Origin: Streptomyces alfalfae
Lineage (GTDB): Bacteria > Actinomycetota > Actinomycetes > Streptomycetales > Streptomycetaceae
Length of the DNA: 64,000 bases
Reading direction: 5' to 3'
Assembly: GCF_004127445.1 (NCBI RefSeq)
Contig: NZ_QEXM01000049.1
Location: forward strand, 62,001-126,000
Below, piece after piece: positions 33,148-42,121 of the stretch; position 1 is the first letter of the stretch, and the number at the start of each line of letters is the position of its first letter. Under the pieces are notes generated by a model. That model searched no databases. It was given only the letters and a program-made list of their open reading frames with translations, and was not told the origin of the DNA. The position numbers were made by a program, and so were the translations under genes.

Positions 33148-34347
33148 TCAGCCCAGGGCCGCCCGCGCGATGCGCTCCGCGACCGGGTTCATGCCCTCGC
33201 CCTTCGCGTCCGTGGCGTTGACGGAGTAGACGAGGGTACGGGAGCCGTTCTCGGTGGCGGCGATCATGTTCACGTAGCCGTGGCGGGCGCCCGTCTTCAG
33301 CCAGACGTCCCGGCCGCCGACCTCCATGTGCTGGAGCCCCGCCCCGAAGACGGCCTCGGGAACGCCCGGCGCGAGGCGGGGCAGCGTGAACATCTCCTTG
33401 AGCTGCGGCCGCGGCACCACCTCGCCGTCGAACAGCGCCCGCGTGAACGTCTCCAGGTCCGCCGTGGAGGAGATCATGTCGCCCGCCGCGAAGCGGTCGA
33501 ACTGGTTCCACACCGTCACGTCGACGAGGCGCGTGGTGCCGTCCGCCCGCTCCATCGCCTGGTAGCCGCGGTTGTGCGGGCCACGGATGCGGGGATCGGC
33601 GCCGGGGAAGCAGGTGTCGTCCATGTCCAGGGGCCGGAAGATCCGCTGGGCCGCCTGACGGGCGTACGAGTCGCCGGTGATCCGCTCGATGAGCAGGCCG
33701 AGGACGGTGTAGCCGATGTTGCGGTAGTGCTGTTCGTCGCCCGGCGCGTGCTCGGGGCCCTTGGCGATGGCCGAGGCGACGACGGTCCTCGGGTCCAGCG
33801 TGTCGTAACGGTGGGCGAACTCGTCGTCGAAGCCGTCGCCCGACTTGAGGCCGCTGGTGTAGTTGAGCAGCGAGCGGACGGGGATGGGGTCGAAGTCCTT
33901 GCCGCTGCCGCTCTTCGCGCCCTTGAACAGCTCCGGCATATAGCGCTGGAGCGGGGCGTCGAGGTCGAGGTCGCCCTCGGCGGCCAGTTGCAGCGCCACG
34001 GCCGCGGTCACGATCTTGGTGACGGAACCGGCGCGGAACCGGCCGTGCGGGTCGGCCTTGCGGTGCGTGACCAGGTCGTGCACGCCGGAGCTGCCGCGCC
34101 AGGTCCCCTCTCCGCCGCCGACCCGCACGAGCGCGGCGGTCGCGTCGGGGTTCGGCAGGTCCTCGATCGCCTCGCGCAGGGCCTTGCGGTCGAGCCCCCG
34201 CGGGGTGGTTCCGGCCGGGTCCGCAGCCCGGGACACGGCCGCCGTGCCGGACGGGCCCGGCGGCCGGGCGAACGCGGGGACGGCCACGGTCGCGGTCAGG
34301 CCGAGGACGAGGGCGGCGGCGGTGGCGGCGCGGGTGGCGAGCTGCAC
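33148..34347 (-). CDS. Secreted serine hydrolase, beta-lactamase/D-Ala-D-Ala carboxypeptidase type
   Basis: A 399-residue class C-type penicillin-binding-like hydrolase with a signal peptide (ATAAALVLGLTATVAVPAFA). The nucleophile is in AGSVTKIV (SxxK), the second motif is YRN in EQHYRNIGYTV, and the third is HxG-like in KTGARHGY. These enzymes act on D-Ala peptides, esters or beta-lactams outside the cell; which one cannot be told. It converges with the PotD-like gene, with only 12 bases between their ends. Confidence 0.88.
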   Translation of the reverse strand: MQLATRAATAAALVLGLTATVAVPAFARPPGPSGTAAVSRAADPAGTTPRGLDRKALREAIEDLPNPDATAALVRVGGGEGTWRGSSGVHDLVTHRKADPHGRFRAGSVTKIVTAAVALQLAAEGDLDLDAPLQRYMPELFKGAKSGSGKDFDPIPVRSLLNYTSGLKSGDGFDDEFAHRYDTLDPRTVVASAIAKGPEHAPGDEQHYRNIGYTVLGLLIERITGDSYARQAAQRIFRPLDMDDTCFPGADPRIRGPHNRGYQAMERADGTTRLVDVTVWNQFDRFAAGDMISSTADLETFTRALFDGEVVPRPQLKEMFTLPRLAPGVPEAVFGAGLQHMEVGGRDVWLKTGARHGYVNMIAATENGSRTLVYSVNATDAKGEGMNPVAERIARAALG

Positions 34348-34452
34348 GGTGACTCCTGGATCGGTTCGCGGGTCGGTGCTCCCATCCTGTTGATCACGTG
34401 GACGCCGTGGATCGTCGACGCGGAGGAGGCGGCCCCCGTACCGTCTGAGGGG

Positions 34453-35346
34453 TCAGGTCACCGCCGTCTCCGGGGCGTGGGCAGGGGTGTCCCCTAGGGG
34501 GCGAGAGCCGAGGAGCCGGGTCATCGACTCCGCCGCGCGGACCGCCGCGTCGGCGCAGCAGTTGTTGAAGAGGACGTGCAGCTCGTCGGCCCGCTCGGAC
34601 ATCGTCCGGATACGGGGCAGCCACTCGGCCAGTTCCGCGTCCGTGTAGGTGTGGCGGAACTTGTCCTCCTTGGAGCCGTTGCCCCAGGCCGGGCTGCGGC
34701 CGTGGAAGCGGATCACCGCGAGGCGGTCCACGGTGACCGGCGCCACCGGCGGCATCGAACGCGGCAGGCCCTGGGCCGTGTCGACCGCCACCGCGGCCAT
34801 GCCGAGGTCCGTCAGGAGCGCGGCGGTGCGCGCGCCCCGGTCCTCGCGCCACCAGCCCGGGTGGCGGAACTCCACCGCCAGAGGCCGGCCCGCGGCACGC
34901 TTCGCGCACTCGGCCAGCGTGCGCTCGGCCCGGGGGCCGGGGGCGAACCACGGCGGGTACTGGAACAGGAGGGTGCCGAGACGGCCCGCGTCCCGCAGGG
35001 GCGCGAGGGCGTCGTCGAAGCGCTGCCAGACGGCGTCGAGCAGTTCGGGGCCCGCCGGCCGGTCGCGCAGGTCGGCGGGGAGCGCGGCCGGGCGCGTCGG
35101 GTGGCCGGTGAGGAGGGAGAACGCCTTGACGTCGAAGCGGAAGCCGTCCGGTGTGCGCTCCGCCCAGGAGCGGCAGGTGCGTTCGCTGGGCAGCGCGTAG
35201 TACGTGGAGTCGACCTCCACGAGCGGGAAGCTGCCCGCGTAGTGGCGCAGGCGGCCCTCCGCGTCCTTCAGCCCCGGCGGATACCAGCCACTGGCCAGCA
35301 GCGCGCGGTCCGTCCATGAACAGGTGCCCACCAGTATCTCGCTCAT
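34453..35346 (-). CDS. DUF72 family protein
   Basis: A 297-residue TIM-barrel-like protein of the DUF72 (YecE) family: ILVGTCSWTDRALLASGWYP at the start, FPLVEVDSTYYALPSE, FRFDVKAFSLLTGH, LLFQYPPWF, VEFRHPGWW and VLFNNCCADAAV. The biochemical role of the family is unknown. The ATG giving MSEILVGTCSW is chosen; the longer frame upstream lies in the GDPD gene. It starts 22 bases after the GDPD stop and is probably its operon partner. Confidence 0.92.
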   Translation of the reverse strand: MSEILVGTCSWTDRALLASGWYPPGLKDAEGRLRHYAGSFPLVEVDSTYYALPSERTCRSWAERTPDGFRFDVKAFSLLTGHPTRPAALPADLRDRPAGPELLDAVWQRFDDALAPLRDAGRLGTLLFQYPPWFAPGPRAERTLAECAKRAAGRPLAVEFRHPGWWREDRGARTAALLTDLGMAAVAVDTAQGLPRSMPPVAPVTVDRLAVIRFHGRSPAWGNGSKEDKFRHTYTDAELAEWLPRIRTMSERADELHVLFNNCCADAAVRAAESMTRLLGSRPLGDTPAHAPETAVT

Positions 35347-35368
35347 CCGGTACGGGTACCCCGATGCG

Positions 35369-36049
35369 TCACGGCGTGCGCAGTGACTCCAGGACGTCGA
35401 TGCGGTTGGTGGTGATGGCGTCGACGCCCGCGTCGAGCAGACGGCGCATCGAGCGGCGCGTGTCCGGGGTCCACACGGAGACGAGATAGCCCTGGCGGTG
35501 CACCTCCAGGGCGAGTTCACGGTCGACGAGGGGGAAGCGGTAGTTGAGCCAGCGCGGCTTCACCGCGTCGAGCAGGACGCGGCGCGGCGGGGCGAGCGTC
35601 GTCCAGGTCAGCGCGATCTCCGCGGCCGGGGCGGCCTCGCGCACGGCGAGCATCGTGTCGCCGCCCGCGCAGTAGCACACCCGCTCGGCCGCCCCGCACT
35701 CGGCGACGACGCCGACGACCGTGCGCACGTCCTCGCCCGTCGCGCCCGGCAGGTCGATCATGACGCGGTGCCCCTCCGTGGCGGCGAGGGCCGCGGCGAG
35801 CGTCGGCACGCCGCCCTCGGTGAGGCCGTCGAGTTCGGCGGCGGACAGCACCGACAGCGGGCGCTCGCACCCCCACAGACGCTTCAGCGTGGGGTCGTGC
35901 AGCAGGACGGGCACACCGTCACTGCTCAGCCGGACGTCGATCTCCACCACGTCCGCGCCCTTCCTGAGCGCGGAACGCAGGGACGGGAGGGTGTTCTCGC
36001 GGACGTGGTAGGGATCGCCTCGGTGGGCCACAGCAGTCACGGTGCGCAT
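35369..36049 (-). CDS. Glycerophosphodiester phosphodiesterase family protein
   Basis: A 226-residue GDPD-domain protein without a signal peptide. It has the paired catalytic His (AHRGDPYHVREN and VLLHDPTLKRLWG) and metal ligands in VVEIDVRLSSDG. The usual reaction is glycerophosphodiester to sn-glycerol-3-phosphate plus alcohol in lipid turnover. It lies 21 bases after the deaminase gene and is followed closely by the DUF72 gene, suggesting one transcript of three genes. Confidence 0.92.
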   Translation of the reverse strand: MRTVTAVAHRGDPYHVRENTLPSLRSALRKGADVVEIDVRLSSDGVPVLLHDPTLKRLWGCERPLSVLSAAELDGLTEGGVPTLAAALAATEGHRVMIDLPGATGEDVRTVVGVVAECGAAERVCYCAGGDTMLAVREAAPAAEIALTWTTLAPPRRVLLDAVKPRWLNYRFPLVDRELALEVHRQGYLVSVWTPDTRRSMRRLLDAGVDAITTNRIDVLESLRTP

Positions 36050-36070
36050 GGGCCCATTGTGCTGCCGCGA

Positions 36071-37195
36071 TCAGCCGGCGAGCCACGTCTCCGTGTACGT
36101 GTCGATCTCGGCGGCGATCTCGGCCTTGCCCGCCGGGTCGAGGAAGGACGCCTCGACGGCGTTCTTCGCCAGGGCGGCGATGCCGCGCTCGTCGAGGTCG
36201 AGAAGACGGGCCGCGACCGCGTACTCGCTGTTGAGGTCGGTGCCGAACATCGGCGGGTCGTCGGAGTTGATCGTCACCGTCACCCCGGCCGCGACGAACT
36301 CCTTGATCGGGTGCTCGTCGAGGGTGTGGACCGCGCGGGTCGCGATGTTGGAGGTCGGGCAGACCTCCAGCGGGATGCCGTGCTCGGCGAGGTGGGCGAG
36401 GAGCCTCGGGTCCTGCGCGGAGGTGGTGCCGTGGCCGATGCGCTCGGCGCCCAGGTGGTTCAGGGCGTCCCAGACGGTCTCGGGGCCCGTGGTCTCGCCC
36501 GCGTGCGGCACCGAGTGCAGGCCGGCCGCGATGGCCCGGTCGAAGTAGGGCTTGAACTGCGGGCGCGGCACGCCGATCTCGGGCCCGCCGAGGCCGAAGG
36601 AGACCAGGCCCTCGGGGCGCAGCCCGTCCGTGACGGCGAGCCGCAGCGTCTCCTCGGCGGAGGCGAGTCCGGCCTCGCCCGGGATGTCGAAGCACCAGCG
36701 CAGTACGGTGCCGAACTCCTTCTCGGCGGCCAGGCGGGCGTCCTCGATGGCGTCCATGAAGGCGCCGTCGTCGATGCCGCGGCGGACGGAGGAGTACGGG
36801 GTGATGGTCAGCTCGGCGTAGCGGACGTTCTGCCGGGCCATGTCGCGGGCCACCTCGTAGGTGAGCAGGCGCACGTCGTCCGGGGTGCGGATCAGGTCCA
36901 CCACGGAGAGGTAGACCTGGATGAAGTGGGCGAAGTCCGTGAACGTGAAGTAGTCGACGAGCGCCTCGGGGTCCGTCGGCACGGCCGAGTCGGCGTGCCG
37001 GGCGGCGAGCTCGGAGACGATGCGGGGGGACGCCGAGCCGACGTGGTGCACGTGCAGTTCCGCCTTCGGCAGTCCCGCGATGAAGGCGTGGGTGTCCCGC
37101 GTGGACGCGGGCGACGGCGTGGACGCGGGTGCGGGCGTCGGTGCGGGCTGCCGGGTCGCCTTCGTCGCCGCGGCTGCGGGCTGCTGGTCGGTCAC
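36071..37195 (-). CDS. Adenosine deaminase family, probable 6-aminodeoxyfutalosine deaminase
   Basis: A 374-residue COG1816 amidohydrolase. Zinc ligands are in AELHVHHVGS (His48, His50), HAGE supplies a His and the catalytic Glu, and NSDDPPMF gives the Asp. The first 33 residues are a Pro/Ala/Thr-rich extension. The motif HVHHVGSASPR replaces the HLDG of true adenosine deaminases. As I recall, S. avermitilis Sav2595, a COG1816 protein of this type from the corresponding region, was shown to deaminate 6-aminodeoxyfutalosine in the futalosine route to menaquinone. The substrate here is inferred from that and not proven. The GTG at 37195 begins MTDQQPAAAA. Confidence 0.85.
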   Translation of the reverse strand: MTDQQPAAAATKATRQPAPTPAPASTPSPASTRDTHAFIAGLPKAELHVHHVGSASPRIVSELAARHADSAVPTDPEALVDYFTFTDFAHFIQVYLSVVDLIRTPDDVRLLTYEVARDMARQNVRYAELTITPYSSVRRGIDDGAFMDAIEDARLAAEKEFGTVLRWCFDIPGEAGLASAEETLRLAVTDGLRPEGLVSFGLGGPEIGVPRPQFKPYFDRAIAAGLHSVPHAGETTGPETVWDALNHLGAERIGHGTTSAQDPRLLAHLAEHGIPLEVCPTSNIATRAVHTLDEHPIKEFVAAGVTVTINSDDPPMFGTDLNSEYAVAARLLDLDERGIAALAKNAVEASFLDPAGKAEIAAEIDTYTETWLAG

Positions 37196-37317
37196 GGGTT
37201 CCTCCCCAGGAACGGGCTTGATCGGCTGATCGGTGGGTCCGGGCCATCGTAGGCCGAGGGGCGTGGGGGTGAAGCGAGGGCCGTAGCATGACGGAACGTA
37301 CGAAAGAGGGAGCCGTC

Positions 37318-38073
37318 ATGTCCGCCATGCCCGAGGACGGAGCGGGGGCCCCGGGGGAGCGGGACCCGTGGGCTCCGCCGCCGGAGGATGCGGCGCCGTC
37401 GCCGAAGCGGGGGGCTTGGCAGCCGCCGGCGCCTTCCGTTCCTCCTGGGCCTTCCGTCGCTCCCGCGCTTCCTGTCACTCCCGCGCCGGGGGCGGCGCCC
37501 GTGGCGCCGGGGCAGTGGGCGGGGCCCGTGCCGGGCAATCCCTTCGCGGCGCCCGGGGAGCCGGTGCCGCCGCCTCCCGTGTCACCGGAGGGGCCGGGAC
37601 AACTGCCCACGCCCTACGGGTACGGGGGCTTCGCCGGTCATCCGGGGCCGCAGGGGTTCGCGGGCGGGGGCGGGTACGCCGGGTACGGGCATCCGGGGTA
37701 CGGCTATCCCGGGCAGCAGATGCCCGGCGGGCCTCCCGGGTACGGCTGGCCCGCGATGCCGATGGCGCCCGCGAACGGCATAGGCGTCGCCGGGCTCGTC
37801 CTCGGCATCATCTCGGCGGTGGGCTTCTGCCTGTGGCCGCTGGCCATCGTCCTCGGCATCCTCGCGGTGATCTTCGGGGCGGTGGGCCGCGGCAAGGCGA
37901 AGCGCGGCGAGGCGACGAACGGCGGCCAGGCCCTGGCCGGGATCATCTGCGGGGCGGCCGGCGTCGTGCTGGGCTCGGCCCTGCTGGTCCTCTTGATCGT
38001 GCTGCCGGACGAGACCCTGGACGCGGATGCGGCGGGGCCGCCCAGCGCCGTGCGGCTCGTGACCCACGCCTAG
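37318..38073 (+). CDS. DUF4190 domain membrane protein
   Basis: A 251-residue protein. The first 145 residues are Pro/Gly/Tyr-rich and disordered (GYGHPGYGYPGQQMPGG). Two membrane segments follow (GLVLGIISAVGFCLWPLAIVLGILAVIF and ALAGIICGAAGVVLGSALLVLLIV) with a basic loop GRGKAKRGEATNGG between them, the DUF4190 pattern. The role is unknown. The ATG at 37318 has AGAGGGAG upstream; the ATG at 37288 is also possible. Confidence 0.85.
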   Translation: MSAMPEDGAGAPGERDPWAPPPEDAAPSPKRGAWQPPAPSVPPGPSVAPALPVTPAPGAAPVAPGQWAGPVPGNPFAAPGEPVPPPPVSPEGPGQLPTPYGYGGFAGHPGPQGFAGGGGYAGYGHPGYGYPGQQMPGGPPGYGWPAMPMAPANGIGVAGLVLGIISAVGFCLWPLAIVLGILAVIFGAVGRGKAKRGEATNGGQALAGIICGAAGVVLGSALLVLLIVLPDETLDADAAGPPSAVRLVTHA

Positions 38074-38265
38074 GCCTCAGCCCGGCTTTGCGCGCCGGCC
38101 CGCCGCCGGGGGCCTTGCTGGGTTCGCCCACGGGTGCGCCGCGGAAGCCCCCCGGCTAGGCCGGGCTTCGCGTACCGGTGTCACCCGGGGGCCGACTGGG
38201 CTCCGCCATGGCTCGGTGGCCGCTGGTCTCGAGTGTCGATGGCCCGTCGACCGGGCGGGCCTGTC

Positions 38266-38282
38266 CCGCCGCTTCGCGGCGG
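38266..38282 (+). repeat. UUCG-loop hairpin, copy 1
   Basis: ccgccgcttcgcggcgg forms a tight stem with a TTCG tetraloop, flanked by tgtc and gaca which extend the stem with a bulge. It is the reverse complement of copy 2 about 100 bases downstream. Confidence 0.7.
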
Positions 38283-38384
38283 ACACTTCCCACCCACCCG
38301 TGCACCCCGCATCGACCCGCACCCCTCGACCCGGCGTCGCTGACGCCCCAAAGCCGCCCGAGCGGGCGGGCGGGTGGGCCAGAC

Positions 38385-38401
38385 CCGCCGCGAAGCGGCG
38401 G
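38385..38401 (-). repeat. UUCG-loop hairpin, copy 2 (inverted)
   Basis: ccgccgcgaagcggcgg is the exact reverse complement of copy 1. On the minus strand it reads with a TTCG loop, so each copy is oriented to act on one of the two converging genes. Confidence 0.7.
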
Positions 38402-38498
38402 CTTGGAACCCGAACACTTGGCACGGGGCCGCCCCAGCGGGCCGCCAAGGCCACCGCGAAGCCGGGCGAGGCCGCTCATCCCCGCCGGAGGCCGTGGC

Positions 38499-39071
38499 TC
38501 AGGCCGCCCCGGGGCCCAGCAGAGCCCTCGCTTCCATCAGGGCGAAGCCGAGGAGATTGGGGCCCCGCCACTGAGCGGGGTCCCCCACCCGGGGGTCGTC
38601 GGCCGCCAGGCCCACGCCCCAGATCCGGTCGACAGGGCTCGCCTCCACCAGGACCCGCCGGCCCGTGCCCCGCAGGAAGTCTCCCAGCGCCGGGTCGGCG
38701 GCGAACTTGTGGACGCTGCCCTCGACCACGACGGCGAACCGCTCCCGGGCCCATATCGCCTCGTCGAAGCCCCGCACGAGCCGCCCCGCCTTCTTCGCCT
38801 CCGCCGGAGTCCGCGCCGCGAGGACGGCGCGCTCCGCCTCCGCGTCCACGAAGAGGCGGGCCTTGGCCGCCATCATCCAGTGCTCCGCCGTCGCGTACGA
38901 GACGCCGTCCACCGTGAAGGGCGACGGCCACCACTGGCTGAGGCAGCTCCGCCCGAGCGTGCCGTCCCCGCGCGGGGTGTGCCCCCAGAAGTGCAGGTAC
39001 TTCACCGGCTCCCCCGCTCGGACCGCGTCCAGCAACGCCTCCGCCGAGCGGACCGAGTCGATCTTCATCAT
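38499..39071 (-). CDS. NADAR family protein (YbiA-like)
   Basis: A 190-residue NADAR domain protein: FWGHTPRGDGTLGRSCLSQW, ATAEHWMMAAKARLF, VRGFDEAIWARERF and ASPVDRIWGVGLAADDP. NADAR proteins remove ADP-ribose from nucleobases or cleave N-glycosidic riboflavin intermediates; the substrate here is not predicted. MMKIDSVRSAEA from 39071 is chosen since the upstream extension is unconserved; MKID at 39068 is equally possible. No clear ribosome-binding site is seen. Confidence 0.9.
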   Translation of the reverse strand: MMKIDSVRSAEALLDAVRAGEPVKYLHFWGHTPRGDGTLGRSCLSQWWPSPFTVDGVSYATAEHWMMAAKARLFVDAEAERAVLAARTPAEAKKAGRLVRGFDEAIWARERFAVVVEGSVHKFAADPALGDFLRGTGRRVLVEASPVDRIWGVGLAADDPRVGDPAQWRGPNLLGFALMEARALLGPGAA

Positions 39072-39143
39072 GCACGCGAGTCTGGCACGCGCCACTGACA
39101 TTCCGTCCTGCGTTTTTCAGGAGGACTCGACACCTGGTCGACA

Positions 39144-39179
39144 GATTCCGTCGCGTAACCAAAAGGCAACAACGGAATC
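39144..39179. promoter_or_regulatory. Inverted repeat upstream of polyamine operon
   Basis: GATTCCGT (39144-39151) and ACGGAATC (39172-39179) are perfect 8-base arms 20 bases apart in the AT-richer leader of the aldehyde dehydrogenase-potDABC genes. This could be an operator for the operon. Confidence 0.5.
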
Positions 39180-39278
39180 ACTTGTTGAGCATTCACCGCT
39201 CTGTCAGGATCGGCACTCAAATCGATCTGGAGCTACGCCGGGCCCCGTCAAACGGGGCGCACGGCGGAGGAGAGCGTC

Positions 39279-40781
39279 ATGCACAACTTCCAGGCGCAGG
39301 ACCACTTCGCGGACGGCGCCCAGTACATCGCCGGGCGCCTGACCAGGGGGACGTCGGGGCGCACCCACGCCGTCGTCGACCCCGCCACGGGCGATGACGT
39401 GTTCTCGTACGAACTCGCCGGAAGCGCCGACGTCGACGCCGCCGTGGCCGCCGCGGCCGAGGCGTTCCCCGGCTGGTCGGGGGCCACCCCCGGGGAGCGC
39501 TCCGACGCCATGCACCGCTTCGCGGGCGTGCTCGCCGAGCGCGCCGAGGAGTTCGCGCGGGCCGAGTCGTTGCAGTGCGGCAAGCCGATCAAGCTGAGCC
39601 GGGAGTTCGACGTCCCCGGGACCGTCGACAACGCCGCCTTCTTCGCGGGCGCCGCCCGGCACCTCCAGGGCCAGTCGGCCGGTGAGTACTCCGGCGACCA
39701 CACCTCGTACGTACGCCGTGAGCCCATCGGCGTCGTCGGCTCCATCGCCCCCTGGAACTACCCGCTCCAGATGGCCGCCTGGAAGGTGCTCCCGGCGATC
39801 GCGGCCGGCAACACCATCGTGCTGAAGCCCGCCGAGCTGACCCCGTTCACCTCGCTGCTCTTCGCGCGGGCCGCCACCGACGCCGGCATCCCCGACGGCG
39901 TCGTCAACATCGTCTCCGGCGCGGGCAAGGACGCCGGCGAGCACCTCGTCGGCCACCCCGACGTCGCCATGACCTCCTTCACCGGGTCCACGGGCGTCGG
40001 CAAGCGCGTCGCCGAGATCGCCACCGCCACGGTCAAGCGGCTCCACCTGGAGCTCGGCGGCAAGGCCCCCTTCGTGGTCTTCGACGACGCCGACCTCGAA
40101 GCCGCCGTCCACGGCGCGGTCGCGGGCGCGCTCATCAACACCGGGCAGGACTGCACGGCCGCCACGCGCGCGTACGTGCAGAGGCCGCTCTACGAAGCCT
40201 TCGTGCAAGGCGTCGCCGACCTCATGGAGACCGTGCGGCTCGGCGACCCGTTCGACCCGGCGACCGACTTGGGGCCGCTCATCTCGCACACGCACCGCGA
40301 CCGCGTCGCCGGTTTCGTCGACCGCGCCCGCTCCTACGCGCGCGTGGTGACCGGCGGCGAGGCGCCCAAGCACCCGGGCGCCTTCTACCAGCCCACCCTC
40401 ATCGCCGACGCCGCGCAGGACAGTGAGGTCGTGCAGTCGGAGATCTTCGGCCCCGTCCTGGTGGTCCTGCCCTTCGACAGCGACGACGAGGGCATCCGGC
40501 TCGCCAACGACACCCCCTACGGGCTCGCCGCCTCCGCCTGGAGCCGCGACGTGTTCCGCGCCAACCGCGCCACCCGCGAGATCAAGGCCGGCTGCGTCTG
40601 GGTCAACGACCACATCCCGATCCTCAGCGAGATGCCCCACGGCGGCTACAAGGCCTCCGGCTACGGCAAGGACATGTCCGCCTACTCCTTCGAGGAGTAC
40701 ACCCAGGTCAAGCACGTGATGTTCGACAACACCGCGGTGGTCCGCAAGGACTGGCACCGCACGATCTTCGGGGACCGATAG
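39279..40781 (+). CDS. Aminobutyraldehyde-type aldehyde dehydrogenase
   Basis: A 500-residue aldehyde dehydrogenase with APWNYPLQMAAW, FTGSTGVGKRV, catalytic Glu in LELGGKAP and Cys in NTGQDCTAATR. It resembles the dehydrogenase at 28.2 kb, including the GQDC form, but has its own C-terminal end (VVRKDWHRTIFGDR). It heads a run of genes for polyamine uptake and oxidation and probably oxidises the aminoaldehyde made by the PuuB-like enzyme. GGAGGAGAG precedes the ATG at 39279. Confidence 0.92.
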   Translation: MHNFQAQDHFADGAQYIAGRLTRGTSGRTHAVVDPATGDDVFSYELAGSADVDAAVAAAAEAFPGWSGATPGERSDAMHRFAGVLAERAEEFARAESLQCGKPIKLSREFDVPGTVDNAAFFAGAARHLQGQSAGEYSGDHTSYVRREPIGVVGSIAPWNYPLQMAAWKVLPAIAAGNTIVLKPAELTPFTSLLFARAATDAGIPDGVVNIVSGAGKDAGEHLVGHPDVAMTSFTGSTGVGKRVAEIATATVKRLHLELGGKAPFVVFDDADLEAAVHGAVAGALINTGQDCTAATRAYVQRPLYEAFVQGVADLMETVRLGDPFDPATDLGPLISHTHRDRVAGFVDRARSYARVVTGGEAPKHPGAFYQPTLIADAAQDSEVVQSEIFGPVLVVLPFDSDDEGIRLANDTPYGLAASAWSRDVFRANRATREIKAGCVWVNDHIPILSEMPHGGYKASGYGKDMSAYSFEEYTQVKHVMFDNTAVVRKDWHRTIFGDR

Positions 40782-40847
40782 CCCAAGGGCCACAGCCACA
40801 GGCCGCGCGACCGGCGGCCGCCTTCCTCCCGAAAGGGCAACCCGCGT

Positions 40848-42098
40848 ATGGAGCAGTACGAGCCGACCGACCTCTCCCCGGCCCAACTGGCCGCCATGCG
40901 CCGCGGCCTGCGCAACGGCAGGGGCTCCTTGACCCGCCGTTCCCTGCTGCGCGCCTCCACCGGCGGCGCGCTCGCCGTCGGCGGGCTCGGCGCGCTGAGC
41001 GCCTGCGGCATCCCCGCGGCGGGCAAGGGGCAGGGCGAGGTGTCGTCCGAGGACCACTCGGCCGAGGAGAAGCGGATCACCTTCTCCAACTGGACCGAGT
41101 ACATGGACGTCGACGAGAAGGACGAGAACCGGCGGCCCACCCTGGAGGCGTTCTCCAGGCGCACCGGGATCACGGTCAAGTACACCGAGGACATCAACGA
41201 CAACGTCGAGTTCTTCGGCAAGATCAAGCCGCAGCTCGCCGCGGGCCAGGACACCGGCCGCGACCTCATATGCGTCACGGACTGGCTCGCCGCCCGGCTC
41301 ATCCGCTTCGGCTGGGTGCAGAAGCTGGACCCCGCCAACCTGCCGCACGCCTACACCCATCTCTCCGCCCAGTTCAGGAACCCCGACTGGGACCCGGGCA
41401 GGTCGTACTCGTATCCCTGGACCGGGATCTCCACCGTCATCGCCTACAACAAGAAGGCGACCGGCGGGAAGGAGATCACCTCGGTGTCGCAGCTCCTCGA
41501 CGACCCGAAGCTGAAGGGGCGCGTCGGGTTCCTCTCCGAGATGCGCGACAGCGTCGGCATGACGCTCATCGACATGGGCAAGGACCCCGCGGACTTCGCC
41601 GACGACGACTTCGACGCCGCCATCGCCCGCCTCCAGAAGGCCGTCGACAAGAAGCAGATCCGCCGCTTCACCGGCAACGACTACACCTCGGACCTGGCCA
41701 AGGGCGACATCGCCGCCTGCCTCGGCTGGGCCGGCGACATCGTGCAGCTCCAGGCGGACAACCCCGACGTCGGCTTCCACATCCCGGACCAGGGCTACAT
41801 CACGTCCACGGACAACCTCCTCGTCCCGAACAAGTCGCGCCACAAGAGCAACGCCGAGCGGCTCATCGACTACTACTACGAGCCGGAGCCGGCGGCCCGC
41901 CTCGCGGCGTACATCAACTACGTGTGCCCGGTCGACGGGGTGCGGGACGCTCTCGCGAAGATCGACAAGGACGCCGCGGCCAATCCGCTGATCCTCCCCG
42001 ACGCGGAGATGAAGGCGAAGTCCCGGGCGTTCCGGTCGCTCACGCCGAAGGAAGAGACCGCGTACGAGGAGAAGTTCGCGAAGCTGACCGGCGCGTGA
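40848..42098 (+). CDS. potD: Spermidine/putrescine-binding lipoprotein
   Basis: A 416-residue binding protein. A long N-terminus precedes the Tat-type signal (TRRSLLRASTGG, twin Arg at 30-31) and lipobox LSAC (Cys53). The mature part shows ITFSNWTEYMDVDEKDENR, DINDNVEFFGKIKP, PWTGISTVIAYNKK, RRFTGNDYTSDLAKGD and IDYYYEPEPAARLAAYINYVCPVDG. It is followed by potABC with the same direction, and strongly resembles the orphan copy at 31.9 kb. Confidence 0.93.
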   Translation: MEQYEPTDLSPAQLAAMRRGLRNGRGSLTRRSLLRASTGGALAVGGLGALSACGIPAAGKGQGEVSSEDHSAEEKRITFSNWTEYMDVDEKDENRRPTLEAFSRRTGITVKYTEDINDNVEFFGKIKPQLAAGQDTGRDLICVTDWLAARLIRFGWVQKLDPANLPHAYTHLSAQFRNPDWDPGRSYSYPWTGISTVIAYNKKATGGKEITSVSQLLDDPKLKGRVGFLSEMRDSVGMTLIDMGKDPADFADDDFDAAIARLQKAVDKKQIRRFTGNDYTSDLAKGDIAACLGWAGDIVQLQADNPDVGFHIPDQGYITSTDNLLVPNKSRHKSNAERLIDYYYEPEPAARLAAYINYVCPVDGVRDALAKIDKDAAANPLILPDAEMKAKSRAFRSLTPKEETAYEEKFAKLTGA

Positions 42099-42121
42099 CG
42101 CTTCGGCGGACGAGGCCGTAT

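Larger units (their letters stand above)
38074..38498. other. Gene-free intergenic region with hairpins
   Basis: 425 bases between the DUF4190 gene and the convergent NADAR gene. All frames are shadows or low-complexity. It carries two mirror-image hairpins (38266-38282 and 38385-38401) and a loose direct repeat around 38090-38135 and 38160-38207 (cggctttgcg/gggcttcgcg, ccgggggcc, ctgggttcgcc/ctgggctccgcc). The hairpins may terminate both genes. Confidence 0.5.
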
